Source: Methylobacterium sp. WSM2598
GTDB lineage: Bacteria; Pseudomonadota; Alphaproteobacteria; Rhizobiales; Beijerinckiaceae
Direction: 5' to 3'
Length of the DNA stretch: 64,000 nt
Assembly: GCF_000379105.1 (NCBI RefSeq)
Contig: NZ_KB900609.1
Coordinates: forward strand, 7,002,125-7,066,124
The notes below the pieces were generated by a model. It was not told where the DNA came from and searched no databases. It worked only from the letters and a program-made list of their open reading frames with translations. Positions 20,321-28,198 of the stretch are shown in pieces; the first letter of the stretch is position 1, and every line of letters starts with the position of its first letter. A program made the translations under genes and the position numbers.

Positions 20321-21103
20321 ATGGATCTCGGCCTCACGGGCAAGCGCGCCATCGTCCTGGCGTCGAGCCGCGGCCTCGGGCGCGGCATCGCCGAGGGTCT
20401 CGCCGCGGAGGGGGCGAACGTCCTCCTCGCGGCGCGCAGCGGCGAGCGCCTGGACCAGGCGGTGGCGGCCATCAACGCCCGCGGCCAGGGCCGCGCCTTC
20501 GCGGTCGCGGGCGACCTGAAGGACAGCGTCGAGGCGATCCACGCGGCCGCGCAGCAGCATCTCGGCGGGGTCGACATCCTGGTCGCCAACACGGGTGGCC
20601 CGCCGGCCGGCCAAGCGACCAATGTGGCGCCTGAGGCCTGGGCGCCGCAATTCGACGCCATGGTGGTGCCGGTGATCCGGCTCGCCGGCCTCGTCCTGCC
20701 GGGCATGCGGCAGGGCGGCTTCGGGCGCATCCTGATCGTGGCGTCGAGCGGCGTCGAGCAGCCGATCCCCAACCTCGTGATGTCGAACGCGCTGCGCGCC
20801 TCGCTGGCCGGCTGGGCGAAGACGCTGGCGAGCGAGGTCGCGGCCGAGGGCGTCACCGTCAACATGATCCTGCCGGGCCGCATCGAGACCGACCGGACCG
20901 GCGAGCTCGACGCCGCCAACGCCAAGGCGCAGGGCAAGAGCCCGGCCGAGATCGCCGAGGCCGCCCGCGCGGCGATCCCCGCCCGCCGCTACGGCCGCGT
21001 GCAGGAATTCGCCGACGTGGCCTGCTTCCTCGCCTCCGCGCGGGCCTCCTACGTCACCGGCAGCATGATCCGGGTCGACGGCGGCGCGATCCGGTCGGTC
21101 TGA
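20321..21103 (+). CDS. SDR-family oxidoreductase lacking the usual Tyr-Lys pair
   Basis: A 260-residue Rossmann protein with ASSRGLGRGIAEGLA in the nucleotide-binding turn and VANTGGPP where classical members have NNAG. The catalytic Ser is present in IVASSGVEQPIPN, but at the place of Y-x-x-x-K the sequence reads LVMSNALRASLAGWAKTLA, so the standard Tyr and Lys are missing. This matches a known BKR-like SDR branch in which the tetrad is not conserved. The C-terminal YVTGSMIRVDGG is normal. The ATG at 20321 has a GGAGG site. Substrate unknown; a fatty-acid or polyketide-like keto group is only a guess. Confidence 0.85.
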   Translation: MDLGLTGKRAIVLASSRGLGRGIAEGLAAEGANVLLAARSGERLDQAVAAINARGQGRAFAVAGDLKDSVEAIHAAAQQHLGGVDILVANTGGPPAGQATNVAPEAWAPQFDAMVVPVIRLAGLVLPGMRQGGFGRILIVASSGVEQPIPNLVMSNALRASLAGWAKTLASEVAAEGVTVNMILPGRIETDRTGELDAANAKAQGKSPAEIAEAARAAIPARRYGRVQEFADVACFLASARASYVTGSMIRVDGGAIRSV

Positions 21104-21221
21104 GCCGCGGGCGGCCGCCGTCCGGACCACGCGGCATCGCTCGAAATCGAGCGACCGCGTTTGCGGGACGTTGCAACCTCCCGGCGAGGATAGCGGGATA
21201 TCAACCCGCCAGGGGGACGCC

Positions 21222-21503
21222 GTGGGGACGCTCGAACTCGAAGACCGGCTCCGGGCGCTCGAGGCGCTCACGACGGAACTGATGCGCACGCTGCTGCGGG
21301 CAAAGCTCCTGGGAGCGGAGGAGGCCGAGCGCCTGCTCGACCGGGTCGAGGAGCGGATGACCGGCGAGGCCGGGGCGGTCTTCGCGGCCCAGCTCCTCGC
21401 GGACGGGATCGGGGCCGACCGGGGCCCTCTCCTGGAGGAGCCGGAGGCGCCGATCCGCAGCGCCTTCCGGCATCTCCTCTACGGCCCGGCCTCCCGGGCC
21501 TGA
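21222..21503 (+). CDS. 93-residue helical protein, unknown
   Basis: Read from a GTG at 21222 that follows AGGGGG by four bases; an in-frame ATG at 21171 is less well placed. The protein is amphipathic-helical: LEDRLRALEALTTELMRTLL then AKLLGAEEAERLLDRVEER, with an acidic middle and the ending FRHLLYGPASRA. No family was recognised. It stands between the SDR gene and a repeat block, with its own gap on both sides. Confidence 0.55.
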   Translation: MGTLELEDRLRALEALTTELMRTLLRAKLLGAEEAERLLDRVEERMTGEAGAVFAAQLLADGIGADRGPLLEEPEAPIRSAFRHLLYGPASRA

Positions 21504-21594
21504 CGCGGCGCCCTCGCGGGGAGCCGCCCCGGGTCGGGACGCGGGCGCCGCATCCGCCATCCGGTTGATGGCTGCGCCATCTCCCATCTCGGCC

Positions 21595-21671
21595 ATGCGG
21601 ATGTCGGCGTCGCTCAGGCGCCGCGCGGGCTTGGGATCCGGGATCCGCTTCGATCAAGCGGATCCCGGATC
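21595..21671. repeat. intergenic repeat copy with perfect hairpin
   Basis: A copy of the CGCTCAGGCGCCGCGCGGGC repeat (21595-21632) is followed directly by a perfect 16-base inverted repeat (21635-21650 and 21656-21671, loop CGATC). The same GATCCGGGATCCG arms occur at 9107-9143 and, in part, at 56836. The hairpin overlaps the stop codon of the small leftward gene and may terminate it and the rightward 93-residue gene. Confidence 0.75.
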
Positions 21672-21759
21672 AGGCGAACAGGCTGGTGAGCAGGCTGCCC
21701 AGCATCGCCAGTCCGGCGATCTTGATGATGAAGCCGAGATCCTCGATCCGCTCGCGCAT
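21670..21759 (-). CDS. 29-residue membrane peptide
   Basis: A very short frame with a good ribosome site: GGAGGC six bases before the ATG at 21759. The product starts MRERIEDLGFIIKIAGLAML and ends with GSLLTSLFA, one amphipathic to hydrophobic helix. Being this short, it could arise by chance, but the start signal, the tidy helix and its position 99 bases from the start of no other leftward gene make it worth keeping. Function unknown. Confidence 0.4.
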   Translation of the reverse strand: MRERIEDLGFIIKIAGLAMLGSLLTSLFA

Positions 21760-21858
21760 GGCTGCCTCCGTGGGCTTGGCAGGTCCGTTCTGCTGGCGAC
21801 CGGAATACGGCGCCGGCCGGGGCCCGGCGGTGCGGTGCAGCACAGGAGGCGCGGCCCC

Positions 21859-24021
21859 TCACCGCGGCCCGGGCAGGCCCGCGCCGGGCAGGTTCTGGGC
21901 GGGCAGGTTCTGGGCGGGCAGGCCCGGCGCGACCTTGGCCGCCCGCACGAGGCCGAGGAACTCCGCCCGGTAGCCGAAGGGGTCGTCCCCCCGGGCCGGG
22001 GCGGCGATGCGGATCACGTCGTCGAGGGAGAAGCGGCCGGTATGCTTGCCCCCGCGCAGGATCTGCCCGAAGGCCGCGACCGCGGCGGCGAACCGGGCCT
22101 CCTGCGGCGCCTCGGCGAAGCGCGCGGCCTCGCCTTCCGGGCCGACCGGCGTCTCGATCAGCGTGCTCTCGCGCGCGTCCGGGCGCTTGAAGCGGATCGC
22201 CACGTGGGCGTAGTCGCGGCTCGCCGGGGCGGGCGCCGCCTCGCGGGGGGCGTAGCGCAGGTCGCCGGTCACCCGCTTCCCGTCCGCGGGCACGATCTCG
22301 TAGAGGGCCGTCACGGTCTGGCCGGAGCCCACCTCGCCGGCATCGGCCTCGTCGTTGGCGAAATCGGCCCGGTCGAGGGGGCGGGTCTCGTAGCCGATCA
22401 GCCGGTACTCGGCCACGGTCGCGGGATTGAACTCGACCTGGATCTTCACGTCCCTGGCGATCGGGATCAGGGTCGAGGTCGCCTCCTCCACCAGCACCTT
22501 GCGGGCCTCCTGGGCGGTGTCGATGTGGGCGGCGACGCCGTTGCCGTCCTTGGCCAGGGCCTGCATCAGCGCGTCGTTGAGGTTGCCCATCCCGAAGCCG
22601 AGGACCGACAGGAAGATGCCCTTCCGGCGTTCGCGGGCGACGAAGCCGGTCAACTCGTCCCGGCCGGTGATGCCGACGTTGAAGTCGCCGTCGGTGGCGA
22701 GGATCACCCGGTTGACCGCCTTCGGGTCGAAGTGGCGCGCCGCGAGGGCGTAGGCCTGCCGGATCCCCTCCCCGCCCGCCGTGCTGCCATGCGCCTGCAG
22801 GGTCTCGATCGCCGCCAGGATCCGGCCCGCCTCGCCGGCGGGCGTCGGCTCCAGCACGGTGCCGACCTCGCCCGCATAGGCGACGAGGGCGACGCGGTCG
22901 CGGGCATCCAGGGTCGTGAGCAGCATGGCGAGGGATTGCTTGACCAGGGGCAGCCGGTTGGGCGCCGCCATCGAGCCGGACGTGTCGACCAGGAAGACGA
23001 GGTTCGCCGGCGGGCGCTCGGCCGGGGCGACCGCGTAGCCCCGGATGCCGATGTGGAGGAGCTTGCGGCCCTCGGCCCAGGGGCTCGGAAAGACCGAGGC
23101 CGTCACCCGGAACGGCGCGTCGGGGCTCGCCGGCGCCGGATAGGCGTAGGGAAAGTAGTTGATCAATTCCTCGGTGCGCACCGCCGCGGGCGGCGGCAGG
23201 TGGTTGCGGTTCAGGGCGTCGCGCACGATACCGTAGGAGGCCGTGTCCACCCCGAGGGAGACGGTCGAGACCGGGGCCTCGCGGGTGATGCGGAAGCCCC
23301 CCTCCGGCGCGTTGGCGAAGCGGTCGCGGCCGACGGGCTCGGACGGGACCGGGGCGGTCTCGCCGGCCGCCCGGGCCATCGCGGCCGGGCCTCGCGGCGA
23401 GGCCTCGAACCGGAAGCCTCCCGAGGACCGGAAGGCCTGGAGGGTGCGGCCCGCATCGGCCTCGCCGGCGCGGTTCCGGTCCAGCGCGGGGGCGGGAACC
23501 GGCGGCGCGCCCGCCGCCCGGGGCGCGACGGCGGCGGGCGGAGCGGCCGGGCGCGGCGCGGGCAGGATCGGCGGGGTCAGGACCGGCGGGGGCGGCGCCG
23601 CGTCCGGGATCGGCGCGGCCTGCGCCCGGGGCGCGGGTCGGGCCTCGGGCCCGGCGGAATTCTGCCGGTCCGCCCCGGAGGCCGGGGCGGCGGGTGCGGG
23701 CGGTTCGGCATCCTCGCGGGCGCGATCCTCGCGGGCGCGATCCTCGCGCAGGATGGTCCAGGCGGCGGGACCGGCGAGCGCGGTCATCAGGGCGGCGGCG
23801 ATGAGCGGGCGGGCGCGGCGCATGAGGGGAGGTCTCCCGAGGATCTGCCGCTCCCTCGGACGCACCGGCGCGCCGGATCCTTGGACACCGGATCCTTGGA
23901 CACCGGATCCTTGAGCCTCGCCGTGCAGCGCGTCGAAGCGCGCGAGCGCCGCCGCAACCGCGCGCTCGCGCGCCTGCGGCGAGGGGGCGGGCGGGGGCGT
24001 GAGGGCGGGATCAGGCGCCAT
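21859..24021 (-). CDS. von Willebrand factor A protein (YfbK family) paired with an ECF sigma factor
   Basis: A 720-residue protein. Residues 1-64 are cytosolic; RPLIAAALMTALAGPAAWTI (about 71-90) is a single membrane helix; then follows a long Ala/Pro-rich spacer to about residue 195. The YfbK N-terminal region (DTASYGIVRDALNRNHLPPP) precedes the vWA domain with its metal-binding site DTSGSM, and the DUF3520 region closes the protein. Three places carry 5-codon tandem repeats: QGSGV, REDRA and LPAQN. The start overlaps the end of the sigma-factor gene by 11 bases. A membrane-bound control protein for that sigma factor is the likely role, inferred from this arrangement; no zinc anti-sigma motif is visible. 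Confidence 0.82.
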   Translation of the reverse strand: MAPDPALTPPPAPSPQARERAVAAALARFDALHGEAQGSGVQGSGVQGSGAPVRPRERQILGRPPLMRRARPLIAAALMTALAGPAAWTILREDRAREDRAREDAEPPAPAAPASGADRQNSAGPEARPAPRAQAAPIPDAAPPPPVLTPPILPAPRPAAPPAAVAPRAAGAPPVPAPALDRNRAGEADAGRTLQAFRSSGGFRFEASPRGPAAMARAAGETAPVPSEPVGRDRFANAPEGGFRITREAPVSTVSLGVDTASYGIVRDALNRNHLPPPAAVRTEELINYFPYAYPAPASPDAPFRVTASVFPSPWAEGRKLLHIGIRGYAVAPAERPPANLVFLVDTSGSMAAPNRLPLVKQSLAMLLTTLDARDRVALVAYAGEVGTVLEPTPAGEAGRILAAIETLQAHGSTAGGEGIRQAYALAARHFDPKAVNRVILATDGDFNVGITGRDELTGFVARERRKGIFLSVLGFGMGNLNDALMQALAKDGNGVAAHIDTAQEARKVLVEEATSTLIPIARDVKIQVEFNPATVAEYRLIGYETRPLDRADFANDEADAGEVGSGQTVTALYEIVPADGKRVTGDLRYAPREAAPAPASRDYAHVAIRFKRPDARESTLIETPVGPEGEAARFAEAPQEARFAAAVAAFGQILRGGKHTGRFSLDDVIRIAAPARGDDPFGYRAEFLGLVRAAKVAPGLPAQNLPAQNLPGAGLPGPR
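23873..23917. repeat. 15-base tandem repeat inside the vWA gene
   Basis: Three copies of a 15-base unit (CCGGATCCTTGGACA, last copy varied) at 23873, 23888 and 23903 encode GSGVQ repeats near the N-terminus of the vWA protein. A related GGAATCCTTGGA lies at 24670-24681 upstream of the sigma-factor gene. Confidence 0.85.
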
Positions 24022-24613
24022 GGCTTTCCTCCCCGGAGGCCTTGAGACGGCGGCGCAGGTCGTGCAGGCGCCACGAGACGGTGGATTCGGCGAGGCCGAG
24101 AACGGCGGCCGCCTCGGCGTGGGTCAGTCCCTCGCCGTGGACCAGGATGACGGTCGCGCGCAGGGCCGGGTCGAGCCGGGCGAGTTCCCCTGCGAGCCAA
24201 GACCGCCGGTAGAGGTCGCGTCCGTCGGGGGGCCGGGCGAGGCCGGCCCAGACGGCGAGCCCCCGCCGGAGCCGGTCCAGCGCGCCCCGGCGGCGGTGAT
24301 GGTCGCGGCAGGCATTGATCAGGATCCCGGTGAGCCAGGTCGCGACCCGCGCCTCGCCCCGGAACCCGGCGAGCTTGGCCGGCAGGGCGCAGCAGACCTC
24401 CTGCACGAGGTCCTCCGCATCCTCCCGGGAGCCGGTCATGCGCCACGCGACGCGGTGCAGCCGGTCGTAGTGGCGCCGCAGCAGCGTCTCGAAGGCCGCT
24501 CGATCGCCCTGCCCCGCTCGCGCGACCAGGTCCGCGTCGGGATCGGGCGGCGGGATCGCGGCCTTCGGGGAAGCCGGCGGCGTGTCGGGGTGGAGCATGG
24601 CGAGGTCCCGCAT
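24011..24613 (-). CDS. ECF-type RNA polymerase sigma factor
   Basis: A 200-residue group IV sigma factor. Region 2 covers about residues 30-95, with LLRRHYDRLHRVAWRMTGSR and AEDLVQEVCCALPAKLAGFR (-10 recognition), and WLTGILINACRDHHRRR follows. Region 4 lies at about 140-195: LDPALRATVILVHGEGLTHA and EAAAVLGLAESTVSWRLHDL, the -35-binding helix-turn-helix. The start is ATG 24613 or, five codons on, ATG 24598. It is coupled to the downstream vWA gene by an 11-base overlap, so expression of the two is linked. The signal it answers to is unknown. Confidence 0.9.
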   Translation of the reverse strand: MRDLAMLHPDTPPASPKAAIPPPDPDADLVARAGQGDRAAFETLLRRHYDRLHRVAWRMTGSREDAEDLVQEVCCALPAKLAGFRGEARVATWLTGILINACRDHHRRRGALDRLRRGLAVWAGLARPPDGRDLYRRSWLAGELARLDPALRATVILVHGEGLTHAEAAAVLGLAESTVSWRLHDLRRRLKASGEESHGA

Positions 24614-24806
24614 CGGACGATCCCGGCGGCCCCGCGGCCGCGCTCGCCCCCTTGGACGCGGCGGGCGACGGAATCCTTGGAGCCGCCTTGAAGCGCATTC
24701 GCCCGATCCAAGCCGCGCGCCGGCGCACTCTGGTGTTTCGCACCCGCAAGGTTACATGCACGCATGAGGGACCGGGCGCCTTCCCGCCCGCCAGGAGTGA
24801 CGAGAC

Positions 24807-25931
24807 GTGGCGATCACCCGTGAGGACGTGCTGCAGGCGCTGTCGGGCGTGACGGTGGACCAGAAGGGCACTCCGCTTCCGGCCTCGGGGCGCCTCTCCG
24901 AGATCGTGATCGGCCCGGGCGACCGGGTGATGTTCTCGATCGGGATCGATCCGAGCGAGGCCGAGGCCTTCGAGGCGGTGCGGCGGGCCGCCGAGGTCGC
25001 CGTGCTCAGGCTGCCGGGGGTGACGGGCGCGCTCGCGAGCCTCACGTCCGAGCGGCCGCAGGCCCGGCCGCAACCGCCGAAGCGGCCGGCCGGTCCCGGC
25101 GGGGCGCCCCGGCCCGGGCCGGCGCTGCCCGGCATCCGCCACGTGGTCGCGGTGGCTTCCGGCAAGGGCGGGGTCGGCAAGTCGACCACCGCCTGCAACC
25201 TCGCCCTGGCCCTGAAGGCGCAGGGCCTGAAGGTCGGCCTGCTCGATGCCGACATCTACGGCCCCTCGGTGCCCAAGCTGTTCGGCCTCGACCGGAAGCC
25301 CGAGACGGTGTCGACGCCGGAGGGCCAGCGGATCGTGCCCCTCTCCGGCTACGGCATGCCGGTGATGTCGATCGGCTTCCTGATCCAGGCCGAGACGGCG
25401 ATGATCTGGCGCGGGCCGATGGTGCAATCGGCCCTCACCCAACTCCTGCGCGAGGTGGCCTGGGGCGACCTCGACGTGCTGGTGGTCGACATGCCCCCCG
25501 GCACCGGCGACGCGCAGCTCACCCTGGCCCAGGCGACCCCGCTCGCGGGCGCGGTGATCGTCTCGACGCCGCAGGACCTCGCGCTGATCGACGCGCGGCG
25601 GGGCGTGACGATGTTCAAGCGGGTCGAGGTGCCGATCCTCGGCATCGTCGAGAACATGGCGACCTTCGTCTGCCCGCATTGCGGGCAGGCCTCGGCCATC
25701 TTCGGGCATGGCGGGGCGCGCCACGAGGCGGAGCGCCTCGGCGTGCCCTTCCTCGGCGAGGTGCCGCTGACGATGGCGATCCGCGAATCCTCGGATGCGG
25801 GCCGTCCCGTCGTGGCGGTGGACCCGGACGGGCCCCAGGCCGCGATCTACCGGGAGATCGCGGCGCGCCTCTGGGCGGGCCTGTCGGGGGCTCCCGCCGG
25901 CCGCACGCCGCCGCGGATCGTCATCGAGTGA
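24807..25931 (+). CDS. apbC: Mrp/ApbC iron-sulfur cluster carrier ATPase
   Basis: A 374-residue P-loop ATPase that holds and delivers [4Fe-4S] clusters to apo-proteins in the cytosol. An N-terminal MIP18-like domain (about 1-85) precedes a Pro-rich linker, then the deviant Walker A VASGKGGVGKST near residue 117, DADIYGPSVPKLFG, DMPPGTGDAQLTL and the cluster-binding CPHC pair near residue 289. Length is typical. It overlaps the following mobA by four bases (GTGA), pointing to one transcript; Mrp supplies clusters that molybdenum enzymes need, so the pairing makes sense. Confidence 0.95.
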   Translation: MAITREDVLQALSGVTVDQKGTPLPASGRLSEIVIGPGDRVMFSIGIDPSEAEAFEAVRRAAEVAVLRLPGVTGALASLTSERPQARPQPPKRPAGPGGAPRPGPALPGIRHVVAVASGKGGVGKSTTACNLALALKAQGLKVGLLDADIYGPSVPKLFGLDRKPETVSTPEGQRIVPLSGYGMPVMSIGFLIQAETAMIWRGPMVQSALTQLLREVAWGDLDVLVVDMPPGTGDAQLTLAQATPLAGAVIVSTPQDLALIDARRGVTMFKRVEVPILGIVENMATFVCPHCGQASAIFGHGGARHEAERLGVPFLGEVPLTMAIRESSDAGRPVVAVDPDGPQAAIYREIAARLWAGLSGAPAGRTPPRIVIE

Positions 25932-26557
25932 GCGTCCCGCCCACCCTCGGGGTGATCCTGGGCGGCGGCCTCGCCCGGCGGATGGGGGGCGGCGACAAGC
26001 CCCTGCTGCGGCTCGGCGGCGAGACGCTGCTGGCGCGGGTCGCCGCGCGGCTCGCGCCGCAATGCGCCGCGGGCGTGGTCCTGAGCGCCAACGGCGATCC
26101 GGCGCGCTTCCGGCCCGCCTTCGCGGGGCCTGTCCTGCCCGATTCGGTGCCGGACGCGCCCGGTCCGCTCGCCGGGGTGCTGGCCGGGCTCGACCACGCC
26201 GCCGCACATCACCCGGGCGTCGCCTTCGTGGCCACGGTGGCGGGCGACACGCCCTTCCTGCCGGGGGATTTCGTGGCCCGGCTCCACGCCGCCCGCGCGG
26301 CGGCCGGCACGCCCCTCGCCACGGCCGCGTCGGGGGGCCGGGCGCATTACGTGGACGGGCTCTGGCCGGTCGTGCTGCGCGACGACCTGCGGGCGGCCTT
26401 GGTGACGGAGGGCTTGCGGCGGGTCGGGCAGTGGATCGCCCGGCACGGCACCGCCGAGGCGGCGTGGCCGTCCGAGCCGGTCGATCCGTTCCTGAACCTC
26501 AACACGCCCGACGACCTGGCCCTGGCCGAGGCGCTCGCCGCCCGCCACGGGCGCTGA
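25928..26557 (+). CDS. mobA: molybdenum cofactor guanylyltransferase
   Basis: A 209-residue nucleotidyltransferase that attaches GMP to molybdopterin, forming the guanine dinucleotide cofactor. The N-terminal VILGGGLARRMGGGDKPLL is the MobA GTP-binding signature, and VATVAGDTPFLP provides the metal-binding aspartate. The C-terminal FLNLNTPDDLA matches the family end. The GTG start (25928) overlaps the mrp stop in GTGA, and the resulting length is right for MobA, so this start is favoured over the long upstream frame. Confidence 0.93.
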   Translation: MSVPPTLGVILGGGLARRMGGGDKPLLRLGGETLLARVAARLAPQCAAGVVLSANGDPARFRPAFAGPVLPDSVPDAPGPLAGVLAGLDHAAAHHPGVAFVATVAGDTPFLPGDFVARLHAARAAAGTPLATAASGGRAHYVDGLWPVVLRDDLRAALVTEGLRRVGQWIARHGTAEAAWPSEPVDPFLNLNTPDDLALAEALAARHGR

Positions 26558-26600
26558 GCCGTCTCGGCGCGGCAGTGCCACCGAGCCGCGAAAGGAAAAA

Positions 26601-26625
26601 GCCCGGCTGCGCGGGGCAGCCGGGC
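26601..26625 (-). terminator. intrinsic terminator with U-tract, leftward
   Basis: A perfect 10-base inverted repeat (arms 26601-26610 and 26616-26625, loop GCGGG) is followed on the minus strand by UUUUUCCUUU (26600-26591). This is the clearest Rho-independent terminator in the window and would end leftward transcripts from the prophage lysis genes before they reach mobA. The 333-base gap 26558-26890 that contains it holds nothing else recognisable; no tRNA or attachment-site duplication was found there. Confidence 0.8.
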
Positions 26626-26890
26626 CAAGGAACGACCTCTGAGAGGAGACCAGAAGAGCACAGGCGCCCCGGCAACGAAACGGGAACCTGCGCGCATCCG
26701 CGTCGAGCCCCCCGGAGGCGGAGCGCCGAGGATGCCGCTGCGCCACGGGCAGCGCTGTCCCATGGAACGGCGCCCCCGGAACGCAGCGTTCCCGAAGCCG
26801 GGCCCGGTCTTCGGCGGCGAACGACAGCCGGATCGCGCCCGGCCGCCATGCGCGGTCTCGCGAAGACTTGCAGCGGGAGACGCCGGCCGG

Positions 26891-27082
26891 TCACCCGGTC
26901 CGCGCGCCCTTGAGGAAGCCGGCCGCGAGCGCGCCGGCCGCGCCGAGGAGGGCCAGGACGTTCGCGGCCGTGCCGGGATCCTGGAAGAAGGCCGCCAGGG
27001 CCGGCCGGCCCGCCAGGCTCGCCGCCACCGCCGCCGCCGAGAGCAGCCCGGTCACCACCCCGGGCGTCAGGATCTTGGTCAT
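26891..27082 (-). CDS. holin-like two-helix membrane protein
   Basis: A 63-residue protein with two hydrophobic helices (VVTGLLSAAAVAASLAG and NVLALLGAAGALAAGFLKG) joined by an eleven-residue turn (RPALAAFFQDP). It follows the lysozyme gene, and a GGAGAG ribosome site precedes its ATG (27082). Size, topology and position suit a class II holin, which would let the lysozyme reach the wall. No named holin family is recognisable, so the role is inferred from context. Confidence 0.6.
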   Translation of the reverse strand: MTKILTPGVVTGLLSAAAVAASLAGRPALAAFFQDPGTAANVLALLGAAGALAAGFLKGARTG

Positions 27083-27142
27083 CGTCTCTCTCCAGGTTGG
27101 CGCGCCGTCCGGCGGCGCGCGAGACATCGAGGGCCGCGCGGA

Positions 27143-27772
27143 TCAGCCCCGCGCGAGCGTCCGGCCCGAGGGCGCCGGTGCGGCCCGGCCGGCAGCGGAA
27201 GGCCCGCCGGAGGGGGCGGGCCGGGCCGGTCCCGGGCGGGTGAGCGGCGCCATCGGGTCGGGCGGCCGCGGCGCGGGCCCGGGCGGCGGCCCGGCCGGCA
27301 CCGGCGCCGCGTCGCCGGCGCGCGCCCTCGGCAGGGCCCGCGCGTAGGGCGTCCGCGCCTGGTCGCGCTCCGCCCGCCGCCGCGGCAGGATCGCGGCCGG
27401 CCGGTTCCACAGCAGGAACGCCTCCGCCGCCCCCGCGAGGTCGCCCGCATTGGCCTTGCGGACGATGGTCGATTCCGCGAAGCGCACCGGGCCGATGTTG
27501 TAGGCGAGGCTCGCGCAGGCATCGAAGAATTCCTGCGGCACCGGCTTCGCCAGCGCCCTGCGCACCGGGTCGACGTACGTCTCCACCGCCTGCGCGAAGA
27601 GCCGGGCGCTCTCGGCTCGCGTGATGCGCAGCCCGGGCCTGACCACGATCAGCCCGGAGGCCGTGGTGATCCCGACGCCGATGGTCCAGACGCCCACGCT
27701 GTCCTTGTAGGCGGTCAGCCGCTCGCCTTCGCGCGCCCGCAGGACCGCGCGGCCGATGGGTGACAAGTCCAC
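27143..27772 (-). CDS. GH24 phage-type lysozyme (endolysin)
   Basis: A 209-residue muramidase. Glu15, Asp24 and Thr30 in EGERLTAYKDSVGVWTIGVG line up with the T4 lysozyme triad Glu11, Asp20 and Thr26. The rest of the domain, to about residue 130, includes ACASLAYNIGPVRFAESTIV and AFLLWNR, where most relatives have FSFNVG and W-x-x-G. Residues 140-209 are an unusual Pro/Ala/Arg-rich tail without a known wall-binding motif. The start is a GTG at 27772 with GGAGG seven bases before it. No signal peptide is present, so export needs the holin-like neighbour. Confidence 0.88.
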   Translation of the reverse strand: MDLSPIGRAVLRAREGERLTAYKDSVGVWTIGVGITTASGLIVVRPGLRITRAESARLFAQAVETYVDPVRRALAKPVPQEFFDACASLAYNIGPVRFAESTIVRKANAGDLAGAAEAFLLWNRPAAILPRRRAERDQARTPYARALPRARAGDAAPVPAGPPPGPAPRPPDPMAPLTRPGPARPAPSGGPSAAGRAAPAPSGRTLARG

Positions 27773-27835
27773 GACGTGCCTCCGGGAGAGAGGGGCCGCC
27801 CGAGGCGGCCGCGGGTCGTGCGGCGGGGCGGCCGC

Positions 27836-28186
27836 TCAGGCCGCGGGCGCCGCGGCGGGCGGACGGGCGGCCTCGCGCAGCAGCGCGTCGCGCTCGGCCG
27901 TCGCCGCCGCGAGCTGCCGGCGCAGCCCCTCCCGCTCGGCCTCCGCCGTCGCCAGCGCCGCCGCCTTCGCGTCCCGCTCCGCCGTCATCGCGCTCAGCAC
28001 CTCCCCCAGCACCGCCGCGACCTCCGCCCCGGCGATCGGCACCGGATCCGTCTCGCGCTCGGCGTAGACCTCGCCCGTCGCCGGATCCGCCACCCGCTCC
28101 AGGTCCTTGCGGTGCGCCGCGATCGCACCGCTCGCCGCAATCCGGAACAGCACCTCGTAGAGGTGCACCGTCTTCTCGATCGCCAT
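27836..28186 (-). CDS. phage tail-end accessory protein, unknown
   Basis: A 116-residue protein starting MAIEKTVHLYEVLFRIAASG. The N-terminal half (about 1-60) looks folded, with a DPATGEVYAERETDPVPIAG loop; the second half is a strong coiled coil (AEREGLRRQLAAATAERDAL) with a Pro/Ala end. It sits between the DUF2793 gene, 12 bases away, and lysozyme, a place where phages of this type carry small fibre-associated proteins. No family recognised. Confidence 0.65.
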   Translation of the reverse strand: MAIEKTVHLYEVLFRIAASGAIAAHRKDLERVADPATGEVYAERETDPVPIAGAEVAAVLGEVLSAMTAERDAKAAALATAEAEREGLRRQLAAATAERDALLREAARPPAAAPAA

Positions 28187-28198
28187 CCTCAGGCCCCC

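Noticed and set aside
26558..26890. tRNA or attachment site at the left edge of the prophage
   Set aside because: No cloverleaf was found and no direct repeat linking this edge with 53.6-56.0 kb was seen; only the intrinsic terminator is supported.
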